In this document: piece by piece, positions 53,031-61,694 of the stretch | Position numbering within the stretch: position 1 is the first letter of the stretch | Layout of the letters: every line of letters begins with the position of its first letter | NCBI GenBank assembly: GCA_031963415.1 | Contig: JASSUI010000001.1 | Coordinates: 1,302,001-1,366,000 of the forward strand | DNA length: 64,000 nucleotides | Source of the DNA: JASSUD01 sp031963415 | Lineage (GTDB): Bacteria > Pseudomonadota > Gammaproteobacteria > Burkholderiales > Burkholderiaceae | Reading direction: 5' to 3' | Position numbers and translations under genes: made by a program | The notes under the pieces: model-generated | Told to the model about the DNA's origin: nothing | The model's database searches: none | What the model saw: the letters and a program-made list of their open reading frames with translations, nothing else

Positions 53031-53073
53031 CTTATTTCAGGCTTTCTCTAAACTAATTTAAGGAGCCACTGAA

Positions 53074-53145
53074 ATGACGGCTAACCCCGACCTAGCCTCA
53101 GCCAGTGTTAGAATGCTTCGCGTCAGTTTATTAAATGTTGGGTAA
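53074..53145 (+). CDS. Possible 23-residue ORF before rnr
   Basis: ATG at 53074 with AAGGAG (53060-53065) at good spacing encodes MTANPDLASASVRMLRVSLL plus three residues before a TAA. The ribosome site is stronger than that of rnr itself. It could be a relic of a lost gene's start or a short leader; there is no family evidence. Confidence 0.25.
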   Translation: MTANPDLASASVRMLRVSLLNVG

Positions 53146-53222
53146 TACTTAGAATTCTCATGCATTAAATTTGCAAAACAAATAAACCACCCTGTAATAA
53201 AAACTTTTTTAAAGCCTTTCTC

Positions 53223-55649
53223 TTGAGCCAATTTCTCTATTCGATTCCAAGCCGTGAAGCCATTCTAGAAGCGCTGCGCGCTGCTAAGGGACCTATCGCA
53301 CCTAATGATCTATCTAAAAAACTATCCGTTAAAAAGCGCGAGCAAGAAGGTTTTTCTAGACGGCTTCAAGCGATGGAGCGCGATGGGCAAATTCGCGTCA
53401 ATCAGCAAGGGTATTTTGAATTGCAAAATACCGCACAGTTTATCGCTGGGCGAGTGCAATCTCATCGTGATGGGTATGGCTTTTTGATCCGTGAAGATGG
53501 TGAGGCCGACCTCTTCTTGTCGCATCAAGAGATGCAAAAACTCATGCACAACGATCGTGTGTTGGCGCGCATAGTGGGGCAAGATCGTCGAGGGCGCCTT
53601 GAGGGACATGTGGTGGAAATCACCGAGCGGGCGAATCAATATGTGATCGGGCGTTTATTGGAAGAGGGTGGCGCGCTGCTGGTTGCGCCAGAAGACAAGC
53701 GCATTGGTCGTGACATTCTGATTGCACCCGGTGGTCAAGGTAAGGCGCGAGTTGGTCAGGTAGTAAGTGTCGAGTTAACGAGCTTTCCTGATCGTTTGAC
53801 CCCGCCTGCTGGCAAAGTCGTTGAAGTATTGGGTGAACTAGATGACCCTGGCATGGAGATTGAAATAGCCGTGCGCAAATTTGGTTTACCGCACCGCTTT
53901 AGTAAAGCTACCCAAGCACAGGCTGCGAAACTGCCTGATAAAGTCACCGCGGCTGATGCGAAAAACCGCATTGATCTACGAGACGTGCCATTGGTCACCA
54001 TTGATGGGGAAGACGCACGTGACTTTGATGATGCAGTGTATTGCGAACCTATCCGGTTAGGTCGTAGTAATGGTTTTAGGTTGTTGGTGGCTATTGCGGA
54101 TGTAGCTCATTACGTTAAGCCAAATGATGCGCTTGATATCTCAGCGCTTGAGCGTAGTACCTCGGTGTATTTCCCCCGTCGGGTAATACCGATGTTGCCA
54201 GAGAAATTATCCAATGGGTTGTGCTCACTCAATCCCCATGTGGATCGCTGTGCTTTAGTATGCGATATGACATTAACTGCACAGGGCAAGATTAAGGCCT
54301 ATCAATTCTATCCAGCACTGATCCATTCAGCCGCGCGCTTTACTTATACTTCTGTGGCCGAAATCTTGGCTAATCCAACAGGTTTAGAAGCTAAGTGTTA
54401 TCCCGACTTAGTGCCACATCTACAAAATCTACATCGTGTTTATCAAGCGTTTGCAGGCGAGCGCCAAAAGCGGGGGGCGCTTGATTTCGAGACGGTCGAA
54501 ACTTATATCGTTTGTAACGCCCAAGGCAAAATTGAGAAAATTTTGCCGCGTGAACGTAATGACGCGCATAAATTAATTGAAGAATGCATGTTGGCAGCCA
54601 ATGTCTGTGCTGCTGATTTTTTAAAGCGTCATGATCACGCTGGACTATATCGTGTGCATGCGACGCCTTCTGAAGAAAAGCTCACCAGCTTGCGCACTTT
54701 CCTACGCGACCTTGGTTTAACGTTAGGCGGCGGAGCTAACCCGCAAGCAGGCGATTTTGCAGCGTTACTGACGCAGATCCGAGGGCGTCCAGATGCGCAG
54801 ATTTTGCAAACAATGCTGCTGCGCTCAATGCAACAAGCTGTCTACAGCCCTGACAATATTGGTCATTTTGGATTGGCTTACGAGGCTTATGCTCACTTTA
54901 CGAGCCCTATTCGACGCTATCCGGACTTGCTGACCCACCGTGCGCTACATGCGATTATTCAAGGTCAGCAATATAAACCTACGGTCCCCTCTGAAATCGA
55001 GTTAAACCTCACGCTGCCTGCATCTGCACGCGCCTCTAATGAGGAGAAAGCGAAGAAAGAAGCGAAAAAAGGGCGCAAGAAATCGGCTCACTCCCATCCC
55101 GAGCAGGCGACTTGGCAAATGCTCGGACACCATTGTTCAGCGAACGAACGGCGTGCCGATGAAGCATCGCGTGATGTCGAAGCCTGGCTCAAATGCTATT
55201 TCATGCGCGATAAATTGGGTGAAGAGTTCGATGGCATGGTTAACGGTATTGCTCCGTTTGGTCTTTTTATTCAGCTTGATAAGCTTTTTGTCGAAGGTTT
55301 AGTTCATGTGACAGAACTGGGCGCTGATTACTTCCAATACGATGAAATAAAGAATGAATTGCGCGGTGAACGTACAGGGCAGCGCTATCGTTTATTCGAC
55401 CGTGTGCGTATACAGGTAATGCGAGTTGATTTGAATGCACGCAAAATTGATTTTCAGTTGGTCTCTAGCAGTCAAACAAAAAACGCGCCAAACAAAATGC
55501 CAGCTAAGAGTGCCGCTAGCAAAGCAGAATCTAAAGCAAAAAAACGGGCAAAAGCAGCGGTAAAGAAGGCAGCAGAGCCTGCAGCTAAATCTTTTGCTGC
55601 CCGTCGTCCAGCTGTAAGACGTGGCACTTCGCGCAAGGCTAAGAAGTAA
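53223..55649 (+). CDS. rnr: Ribonuclease R
   Basis: 808-residue processive 3'-5' exoribonuclease. The order is an N-terminal winged-helix (SREAILEALRAAKGPIAPNDL), cold-shock domains, an RNB catalytic domain with the metal-binding cluster GEDARDFDDAVY near residue 262, an S1 domain (GEEFDGMVNGIAPFGLFI) and a Lys/Ala-rich tail. A Lys-rich insertion (KAKKEAKKGRKKSAH) lies inside the catalytic region. The start is a TTG with no clear ribosome site. rlmB and rpiA follow, an order I associate with Burkholderia. Confidence 0.95.
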   Translation: MSQFLYSIPSREAILEALRAAKGPIAPNDLSKKLSVKKREQEGFSRRLQAMERDGQIRVNQQGYFELQNTAQFIAGRVQSHRDGYGFLIREDGEADLFLSHQEMQKLMHNDRVLARIVGQDRRGRLEGHVVEITERANQYVIGRLLEEGGALLVAPEDKRIGRDILIAPGGQGKARVGQVVSVELTSFPDRLTPPAGKVVEVLGELDDPGMEIEIAVRKFGLPHRFSKATQAQAAKLPDKVTAADAKNRIDLRDVPLVTIDGEDARDFDDAVYCEPIRLGRSNGFRLLVAIADVAHYVKPNDALDISALERSTSVYFPRRVIPMLPEKLSNGLCSLNPHVDRCALVCDMTLTAQGKIKAYQFYPALIHSAARFTYTSVAEILANPTGLEAKCYPDLVPHLQNLHRVYQAFAGERQKRGALDFETVETYIVCNAQGKIEKILPRERNDAHKLIEECMLAANVCAADFLKRHDHAGLYRVHATPSEEKLTSLRTFLRDLGLTLGGGANPQAGDFAALLTQIRGRPDAQILQTMLLRSMQQAVYSPDNIGHFGLAYEAYAHFTSPIRRYPDLLTHRALHAIIQGQQYKPTVPSEIELNLTLPASARASNEEKAKKEAKKGRKKSAHSHPEQATWQMLGHHCSANERRADEASRDVEAWLKCYFMRDKLGEEFDGMVNGIAPFGLFIQLDKLFVEGLVHVTELGADYFQYDEIKNELRGERTGQRYRLFDRVRIQVMRVDLNARKIDFQLVSSSQTKNAPNKMPAKSAASKAESKAKKRAKAAVKKAAEPAAKSFAARRPAVRRGTSRKAKK

Positions 55650-55771
55650 GAAAGTTTTGTAAGCTATGATTAATAGGATCTGTTTTAGGTCTTTCAGAAG
55701 ATCGAAATAGAGGCTGTTGGTATGCTGTTCTATGAATCCAATAGTGTTGTCATTTATTTATAGGTCTCCAG

Positions 55772-56521
55772 TTGGCTCGCTCTAAAATTATCTACGGCTT
55801 CCATGCCGTCACCGCTCGGCTTAAACACGATCCCGCTACGATTGACGAGATTTACTACGATCCTGACCGTCGTGACCGACGCATGATGGATTTTTTACAG
55901 CATGCAAACGATGCAGGGGTACGCTTAATTGCCGCTGACGCACGCCGCTTGCACGGGCTGATCGGTAATGATCGCCATCAAGGTGTGGTCGCGCGCGCTG
56001 CTGAGATTGTGCTGACACAAAATCTGACTGAGTTATTAGCAGGTATAGTTGGGCCACCCCTTTTGTTAGTGCTTGATGGGGTTACCGATCCGCATAATTT
56101 AGGCGCATGCCTACGGGTTGCAGATGCGGCTGGTGCGCATGCCGTCATTGCGCCCCGTGATCGGGCGGTTGGGCTTAATGCGACAGCTAAGAAAGTCGCA
56201 AGTGGTGCAGCGGAAACGGTTCCTTATCTGACGGTAACTAACCTCGCGCGCGCTTTGCGTGAATTGAAAGAACATCATATTTGGGTAGTGGGGGCAGCCG
56301 ATGGTGCCCCTAATAATTTATACGCGGAATCGCTGACAGGGCCTCTAGCTTTGGTCATGGGGGCCGAGGGTGAAGGTATGCGACGGCTAACGCGCGAGAC
56401 CTGCGATGCTTTAGTCCATATCCCGATGGGGGGCAGCGTTAGCAGCTTAAATGTATCGGTAGCCAGTGGCGTGTGTTTGTTTGAAGCGGTTCGGCAAAGA
56501 ACGCATTCCAACAACGTCTAA
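55772..56521 (+). CDS. rlmB: 23S rRNA (guanosine-2251-2'-O)-methyltransferase RlmB
   Basis: 249-residue SpoU-type (knotted SPOUT) methyltransferase. The N-terminal L30e-like domain starts IIYGFHAVTARLK. Motif 1 is DGVTDPHNLGACLRVADAAG, motif 2 LVMGAEGEGMRRL, and motif 3 IPMGGSVSSLNVSVASG with the Ser/Asn that bind AdoMet. The start is TTG at 55772; AGG stands nine bases upstream. It follows rnr by 122 bp. Confidence 0.94.
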   Translation: MARSKIIYGFHAVTARLKHDPATIDEIYYDPDRRDRRMMDFLQHANDAGVRLIAADARRLHGLIGNDRHQGVVARAAEIVLTQNLTELLAGIVGPPLLLVLDGVTDPHNLGACLRVADAAGAHAVIAPRDRAVGLNATAKKVASGAAETVPYLTVTNLARALRELKEHHIWVVGAADGAPNNLYAESLTGPLALVMGAEGEGMRRLTRETCDALVHIPMGGSVSSLNVSVASGVCLFEAVRQRTHSNNV

Positions 56522-56620
56522 TATTGGTTACGCACATTAGAATTCGACCCTCACTCAAACCTACGTTGCACTATTAGGTGAAGTACAAACTCCAGCATGG
56601 GCCAATAAAACTCCCTCTGC

Positions 56621-56653
56621 CGCTTTTCTAAGAAGTGATGAGCAGGTTCTAGA
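56621..56653. repeat. Solo end of a family B inverted repeat
   Basis: CGCTTTTCTAAGAAGTGATG then AGCAGGTTCTAGA matches the right outer arm of the element at 35436-35621 (CGCTTTTTTAAAAGATTATG then AACAGGTTCTAAA). The left half is not evident. It ends 23 bp before the rpiA start. Confidence 0.55.
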
Positions 56654-56676
56654 TAATGTCAAAAAACAGGGCAAGC

Positions 56677-57375
56677 ATGAAACAAGATGAACTAAAGCAT
56701 CTCGTTGGAGAAGCGGCGGCTAAGTATGTCGTGACTCACATTCCATCGGGTGAAGTGATCGGCGTAGGTACGGGGTCCACGGCTAATTGCTTTATCGATG
56801 CGCTGGCCGAATTAGACTTTGTTAAACGTTATCGGGGTGCGGTTTCTAGCTCGGTAGCCACGACAGAGCGTTTGAAAGCCCACCAAATTCCAGTGCTCGA
56901 TCTGAACCAACTGGAGCATTTGCCTATTTATGTAGACGGTGCTGATGAGATTAATGCAGAGGGATGTATGATCAAAGGTGGCGGAGGCGCGCTGACACGA
57001 GAAAAGATTGTGGCGATGGTGGCCGACACCTTTGTCTGTATTGCCGATGCGTCAAAGCGCGTCGTAACCCTCGGTAACTTCCCTTTACCCATTGAAGTGG
57101 TGCCCCTTGCACGTGCGGCATTGAGCCGTAAATTAGTAGCGTTAAAAGGCGAACCCGTGCTACGCACAGTATCAGACGGGACGCCTTATATCACCGAAAA
57201 TGGTAATCATATTATCGACGTTAAAGGACTACGGATTACCGATCCAATATCTGTTGAAGCAGAGATTGGTAGTTGGCCAGGCGTAGTAACGGTTGGTTTA
57301 TTTGCCAAACGACATGCAGATATTTGTTTATTGAGTAATGAGGAAGGTGTGCAAACACTTACCTATTCTAGATAG
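56677..57375 (+). CDS. rpiA: Ribose-5-phosphate isomerase A
   Basis: 232 residues from the ATG at 56677 (MKQDELKHLVGEAAAKYV), the usual family start; AGGG is close upstream and an earlier in-frame ATG at 56656 is less likely. It interconverts ribose-5-P and ribulose-5-P. Motifs are GVGTGSTANCFIDAL, YVDGADEINAEGCMIKGGGG with catalytic Asp, and TENGNHIIDV. It closes the rnr-rlmB-rpiA series. Confidence 0.95.
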   Translation: MKQDELKHLVGEAAAKYVVTHIPSGEVIGVGTGSTANCFIDALAELDFVKRYRGAVSSSVATTERLKAHQIPVLDLNQLEHLPIYVDGADEINAEGCMIKGGGGALTREKIVAMVADTFVCIADASKRVVTLGNFPLPIEVVPLARAALSRKLVALKGEPVLRTVSDGTPYITENGNHIIDVKGLRITDPISVEAEIGSWPGVVTVGLFAKRHADICLLSNEEGVQTLTYSR

Positions 57376-57571
57376 CGAATCCACTCAAATCTTATTTTCT
57401 TATATTGTTCTGCGGCTTTTTATTAAAGCGTTACATAATTATTAAACAGCGCACTCCTTTTCCTCAGTATTTTTAAAGAGCCTTTACAAAGCCATAAGGG
57501 CTGCAGGGTGAACAACTACAGCCTCTTTGCTTGACTAATGCGCTGACAACAAACACATACGTTGCTCAATA

Positions 57572-57595
57572 GGTTTTGCAGAAATTCCTTAAATC
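57572..57595. repeat. Partial family A repeat (right end)
   Basis: GGTTTTGCAGAAATTCCTTAA closely matches the right arm at 13312-13337 (GGTTTTGCAGAGATTCCTTAA). A diverged left arm may start near 57472 (TTAAAGAGCCTTTACAAAGCC). It lies in the 689-bp gap 57376-58064 upstream of the dcw promoter. Confidence 0.55.
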
Positions 57596-57795
57596 GTCTG
57601 TTAGAGATTTCTTTGTTTCCTTTTTCTTATCTTCTAAATCACTTAGAAATATTTCATCTTATTTCTCTCCATGCTTATTCAGCGTCTTCTAATTACTGAA
57701 AGCTAATTTAATCAGATGGTTCCGGAATTATTTTGAAAATAATTTTTAAACTTTTTTCTAGAAAAATAAAACTAAACAAAAATCAATTTGCCTGC

Positions 57796-57862
57796 TTGAC
57801 CACTGCTTAGCATTACTCTAAAGTGGGAAAAAGTGTCGGAAAGTGAAATTTTGTGTGGAAAT
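57796..57862 (+). promoter_or_regulatory. dcw-cluster promoter with MraZ-type repeated operator
   Basis: TTGACC (57796-57801), 17-bp spacer, TAAAGT (57819-57824). Overlapping and following the -10 are four repeats whose GTG starts at 57823, 57833, 57843 and 57853, exactly 10 bp apart (GTGGGAAAAA, GTGTCGGAAA, GTGAAATTTT, GTGTGGAAAT). MraZ is known to repress its own operon by binding TGGGA-type direct repeats with this 10-bp period, so this is its expected site. The leader to mraZ would be about 230 nt. Confidence 0.72.
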
Positions 57863-58064
57863 TGCCTGGCCTTTGGCAAAGCCTTTCGGAATAAGCCTCT
57901 CTGATAGGTAGAGAAAGGCACCATTAAAAATGGACTGGGTTTTGTAGGTTACCCCTTCATAGAAAGGGGAGGCTGTAAAGGGTAGTGGCACAAATGAATT
58001 CGGTGCAGGAGGAGCGTCACTGATAAAGTTAGATGCACTCAGTGCGTAGGTATAGGAGAAGTCA

Positions 58065-58496
58065 GTGTTCCAAGGGGCGTCAGCGCTAACCCTCGATGTG
58101 AAGGGACGGATGTCAATCCCGTCTCGCTATCGAGATGCGTTGCAACACGGGCAAGCAGAGGGTCGGATAACAGTGACAAAACACCCTGATGGCTGTCTGC
58201 TGCTTTTTCCTCGTCCAGCTTGGGAACAGTTCCGTAACAAGATCGCGGCGCTGCCAATGGATGCCCATTGGTGGCGCCGGATTTTTTTGGGTAACGCATC
58301 GGATGTGGAGCTTGATAGCGCAGGCCGCATGCTGATCTCGCCAGAGCTACGCTCAGCCGCGATGCTTGATAAAGACGTCATGCTATTGGGCATGGGTGAT
58401 TATTTTGAAATCTGGAATGCACAGACCTATGCAGAGAAAGAGCAATCAGCAATGGCGCAAGCCATGCCAGAAGTGTTGAAAAATTTTACTTTCTGA
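58065..58496 (+). CDS. mraZ: Transcriptional regulator MraZ
   Basis: 143 residues, GTG start at 58065 with AGGAGA (58054-58059). Two AbrB-like halves carry the DXXXR motifs LDVKGRMSIPSRYRD and LDSAGRMLISPELR. It forms a ring that represses the division and cell-wall cluster by binding 10-bp-spaced repeats, seen here at 57823-57862. It is the first gene of the dcw cluster. Confidence 0.96.
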   Translation: MFQGASALTLDVKGRMSIPSRYRDALQHGQAEGRITVTKHPDGCLLLFPRPAWEQFRNKIAALPMDAHWWRRIFLGNASDVELDSAGRMLISPELRSAAMLDKDVMLLGMGDYFEIWNAQTYAEKEQSAMAQAMPEVLKNFTF

Positions 58497-58622
58497 TAAA
58501 TGACTGAGAAATAGTGGTAAACACCTATGAGAGATCGGGCAACCGCTATCAGCAGTGTCATTGCAGAATGTAAACAAGTCTTGCGAGAACGGTCCGGATA
58601 ATTTTGGTAATGGGTCACGAAT

Positions 58623-59588
58623 ATGACAGCAACTTTGTCGCATCAGGCAGTGTTGCTTGAGGAAGCAGTAGATGCATTGGTGTGGCGGCCTGATGGGTTT
58701 TATATCGATGGTACGTTTGGGCGCGGCGGACATAGTAAAGCAATACTGAAAAAGCTTAACCCTCAAGGGCGTTTAATTGGGTTTGATAAAGATCTGCAAG
58801 CGCAAGCTGTAGCGCAACAAATTGAAGATTCACGTTTTACCTGCATTCATAACAGTTTCGCGACTATGCACACTGAATTAGCGCAACGCGGTGTGCAGCA
58901 GGTAGCGGGTATTCTGCTTGATTTGGGTGTGTCTTCTCCACAACTGGAGGATCCCTTGCGTGGCTTTAGTTTTAGGTTAGATGGTCCACTCGATATGAGA
59001 ATGGATGCAACACGCGGCGAAACGGCAGCGCAGTGGCTGGCGACGGTGTCACAAGAACAGTTAGCCCAAGTCATTAGAGAGTATGGAGAAGAACGGTTCG
59101 CAGGCCGAATCGCAAGAGTCATTGTTGAGCGCCGCGAACAGTCAGAGCGTCTAGGGCCGCTTACCAGTACGCGCGAGTTGGCGAACATCGTCGCTCGTGT
59201 GGTTAAAACACACGAGTCTCACCATCCTGCTACGCGCACTTTTCAGGCGATTAGGATACATATCAATCAAGAATTAGCCGATTTAAGCGTAGCGCTTGAG
59301 TCGGCTTTAGCGTTGTTAGAGCAAGGTGGGCGGTTGGTCGTGATTAGCTTTCATTCGCTTGAAGACCGCATTGTGAAACGTTTTATGAGAGCGCACGGGA
59401 GCCTACAAGCTTTCACGGGTGCAGCGAGCCGTAACTTACCGCTGCGCGAAGCTGATCTGCCAAGTCCTCCGCTTAAATTGTTGGGCCGGGTACGCGCTAG
59501 CGTCAATGAAGTTAACGCTAACCCACGGGCTCGTTCAGCCGTGATGCGTATTGCGCAGAAAGTTGCGCAAACAGCTAACGTAGAGTGA
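58623..59588 (+). CDS. rsmH: 16S rRNA (cytosine-1402-N4)-methyltransferase RsmH
   Basis: 321-residue AdoMet-dependent methyltransferase (MraW) modifying the ribosomal decoding site. Motifs are SHQAVLLEEAVDAL, DGTFGRGGHSKAIL (AdoMet), LLDLGVSSPQLEDPLRGFSF with LDMRMD, and VVISFHSLEDRIVKRF. It lies between mraZ and ftsL as in most proteobacteria, four bases before ftsL. Confidence 0.97.
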   Translation: MTATLSHQAVLLEEAVDALVWRPDGFYIDGTFGRGGHSKAILKKLNPQGRLIGFDKDLQAQAVAQQIEDSRFTCIHNSFATMHTELAQRGVQQVAGILLDLGVSSPQLEDPLRGFSFRLDGPLDMRMDATRGETAAQWLATVSQEQLAQVIREYGEERFAGRIARVIVERREQSERLGPLTSTRELANIVARVVKTHESHHPATRTFQAIRIHINQELADLSVALESALALLEQGGRLVVISFHSLEDRIVKRFMRAHGSLQAFTGAASRNLPLREADLPSPPLKLLGRVRASVNEVNANPRARSAVMRIAQKVAQTANVE

Positions 59589-59592
59589 CTCA

Positions 59593-59895
59593 ATGAGCCG
59601 CCTGAATGTTTTCTTATTTGTTTGTGTGATTGCTTGCGCGTTATCGGTAGTGCGAGCCACTTATCACCAGCGTCTACTGTTTGTGGAGTTGGAGCGCGCG
59701 CGTAGCCAAGAGAACCAACTAAGGCAAGATGAGGCTCAACTGCAATATGAGCAAGGTGCGTTATCAAAAATTTCGCGTATTCAGCATATTGCACAGCACC
59801 AACTCAAAATGCAGCCTTTAACGGCAGTGCATACGCAATATCTGCGTACCTCGATCCTGGGTATCGCGCCGCAAGCTAAGCGGAGCGCGCCGTGA
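59593..59895 (+). CDS. ftsL: Cell division protein FtsL
   Basis: 100-residue bitopic membrane protein. One N-terminal membrane helix (LNVFLFVCVIACALSVV) is followed by a periplasmic coiled coil (ELERARSQENQLRQDEAQLQ) ending with the RIQHIAQHQLKM segment typical of FtsL. It bridges FtsB/FtsQ and FtsI at the septum. Its stop overlaps the ftsI start by four bases. Confidence 0.92.
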   Translation: MSRLNVFLFVCVIACALSVVRATYHQRLLFVELERARSQENQLRQDEAQLQYEQGALSKISRIQHIAQHQLKMQPLTAVHTQYLRTSILGIAPQAKRSAP

Positions 59896-61694
59896 AAGGA
59901 GGCTCAGCTCGCCGAAACAGCACGTTGGTTGGACAGCCAAAGCTATCGGTGAATTTACCGATGTGGCGCTCCAAGCTGATCGTGTTTTTTTTATTTATTG
60001 CATTTGTTGTACTAATCGTGCGTGTTTTCTGGATTCAAGGGCCTGGCAATGATTTTTATCAAAAGCAAGGCGAAAGTCGCTATCAACGTACCCTCGAGTT
60101 GAGTGCCACGCGCGGCAAAATTTTTGATCGCAATGGCGTTGTGTTGGCAACCAGTCTGCCTGTACGCGCAATTTGGGCTATTCCTGAAGATGTGCCAGAT
60201 ATTACTTATCCAAAAATGGTAGCGCTTAGCAAACTGCTAGGGATGAGCATGAGAGAGCTGCGCTCGAAACTTTCTGTCGATCGTAATTTCGTCTATATCA
60301 AACGTCAGGTTCCTTTCGACGTTGCGCATCGCATTGCAGCGTTGAATATTCCCGGTATTTATCAGCGTAAAGAATATAAACGCTTCTATCCGGAAGGAGA
60401 GATTGCGGCGCATTTGATCGGTTTTACCAATATTGAAGATCAAGGCCAGGAAGGCATCGAGCTTGGTATGCAGCAACAGTTAGCTAGCGTGTCGGGTAGT
60501 CGGCGCGTCATTAAAGATCGGATGGGTCGTATTGTCGAAGACGTCGATGAACTGGTTACCCCAAAGGATGGTAAAGACCTAACCTTGTCAGTCGACACAA
60601 AGATTCAATACATTGCCTATACCGCACTCAAAGCAGCCGTTGAGCAAAACAAAGCCCGCGCAGGTGCAGCGATTGTGCTAGATGCCCGCACGGGTGAGGT
60701 GCTCGCGCTGGTCAATTTTCCTACCTATAACCCAAACAATCGCGCTCGTTTGAATGGTGAGCAGGTACGCAATCGTGTTTTGACTGACACGCTTGAGCCT
60801 GGCTCAATCATGAAGCCGTTCACGATTTCACTCGCGCTTGATCTGGGACGAGTCACGCCCAATACGTTAGTTAATGTCGCTTCGGGTCGCTACAAACTCG
60901 ATGGTGCGACTATTAGTGATACACGCGATTTTGGAACGCTGACGGTAGCTGGCGTCATTCAAAAATCGAGCAATATCGGTACGACCAAAATTGCGATGCA
61001 ACTACAGCCCGAAGAAATGTGGAACATGTTTACCATGCTTGGCTTTGGACAAGCGCCACAGATCGGTTTCCCTGGTGCTGTATCTGGGCGGCTGCGTCCT
61101 TGGAAAAACTGGCGGCGTATTGAACAAGCGACGATGTCATATGGCTACGGTATGTCAGCCTCTCTCTTTCAAATAGCCCGTGCTTATACGGTGCTCGCGC
61201 ACAACGGGCAGCTCCTACCCGTGACTATTTTCAAACACGACGATGAGACAATAACGGGGCCGCAAGTTATTTCACCTAAAACGGCGCAAACGATACGCAA
61301 AATGCTGGCCGCAGTCGTTGAGCCGGGTGGGGGCGCAGTGAGTGCTCAGGTACCTGGCTACCGTGTAGGTGGCAAAACAGGTACAGCGTATAAGCATGGT
61401 CCGCATGGCTATGACAAATCAAAATATCGCTCTTCTTTCGTCGGTATTGCGCCGATTGATTCACCGCGTCTAATCGTCGCGGTTTCATTGGATGAGCCAA
61501 GTGCTGGTAAACATTTAGGTGGCCAAGTCGCTGCACCCGTTTTCGCGCAAATTACGAGCGATACGCTGCGAGCGTTAAATGTTTCTCCTGATAAGCCAGC
61601 ACAGCCCATCGTGGCGCTTAAGAAAATAAATCAGCAAACGACAAAGCAAGCTGCCAACCAAATCACTTACCGGCTAAGCGGAGGGATAAGGTGA
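59892..61694 (+). CDS. ftsI: Peptidoglycan D,D-transpeptidase FtsI (PBP3)
   Basis: 600-residue class B penicillin-binding protein for septal cross-linking, GTG start overlapping ftsL. One membrane helix (LIVFFLFIAFVVLIVRVFW) is followed by the pedestal domain with TRGKIFDRNGVVLATS. The transpeptidase domain has the active-site S305-I-M-K308 in EPGSIMKPF, SSN, and the GKTGTA box near residue 495. murE overlaps its end by four bases. Confidence 0.97.
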   Translation: MKGGSARRNSTLVGQPKLSVNLPMWRSKLIVFFLFIAFVVLIVRVFWIQGPGNDFYQKQGESRYQRTLELSATRGKIFDRNGVVLATSLPVRAIWAIPEDVPDITYPKMVALSKLLGMSMRELRSKLSVDRNFVYIKRQVPFDVAHRIAALNIPGIYQRKEYKRFYPEGEIAAHLIGFTNIEDQGQEGIELGMQQQLASVSGSRRVIKDRMGRIVEDVDELVTPKDGKDLTLSVDTKIQYIAYTALKAAVEQNKARAGAAIVLDARTGEVLALVNFPTYNPNNRARLNGEQVRNRVLTDTLEPGSIMKPFTISLALDLGRVTPNTLVNVASGRYKLDGATISDTRDFGTLTVAGVIQKSSNIGTTKIAMQLQPEEMWNMFTMLGFGQAPQIGFPGAVSGRLRPWKNWRRIEQATMSYGYGMSASLFQIARAYTVLAHNGQLLPVTIFKHDDETITGPQVISPKTAQTIRKMLAAVVEPGGGAVSAQVPGYRVGGKTGTAYKHGPHGYDKSKYRSSFVGIAPIDSPRLIVAVSLDEPSAGKHLGGQVAAPVFAQITSDTLRALNVSPDKPAQPIVALKKINQQTTKQAANQITYRLSGGIR

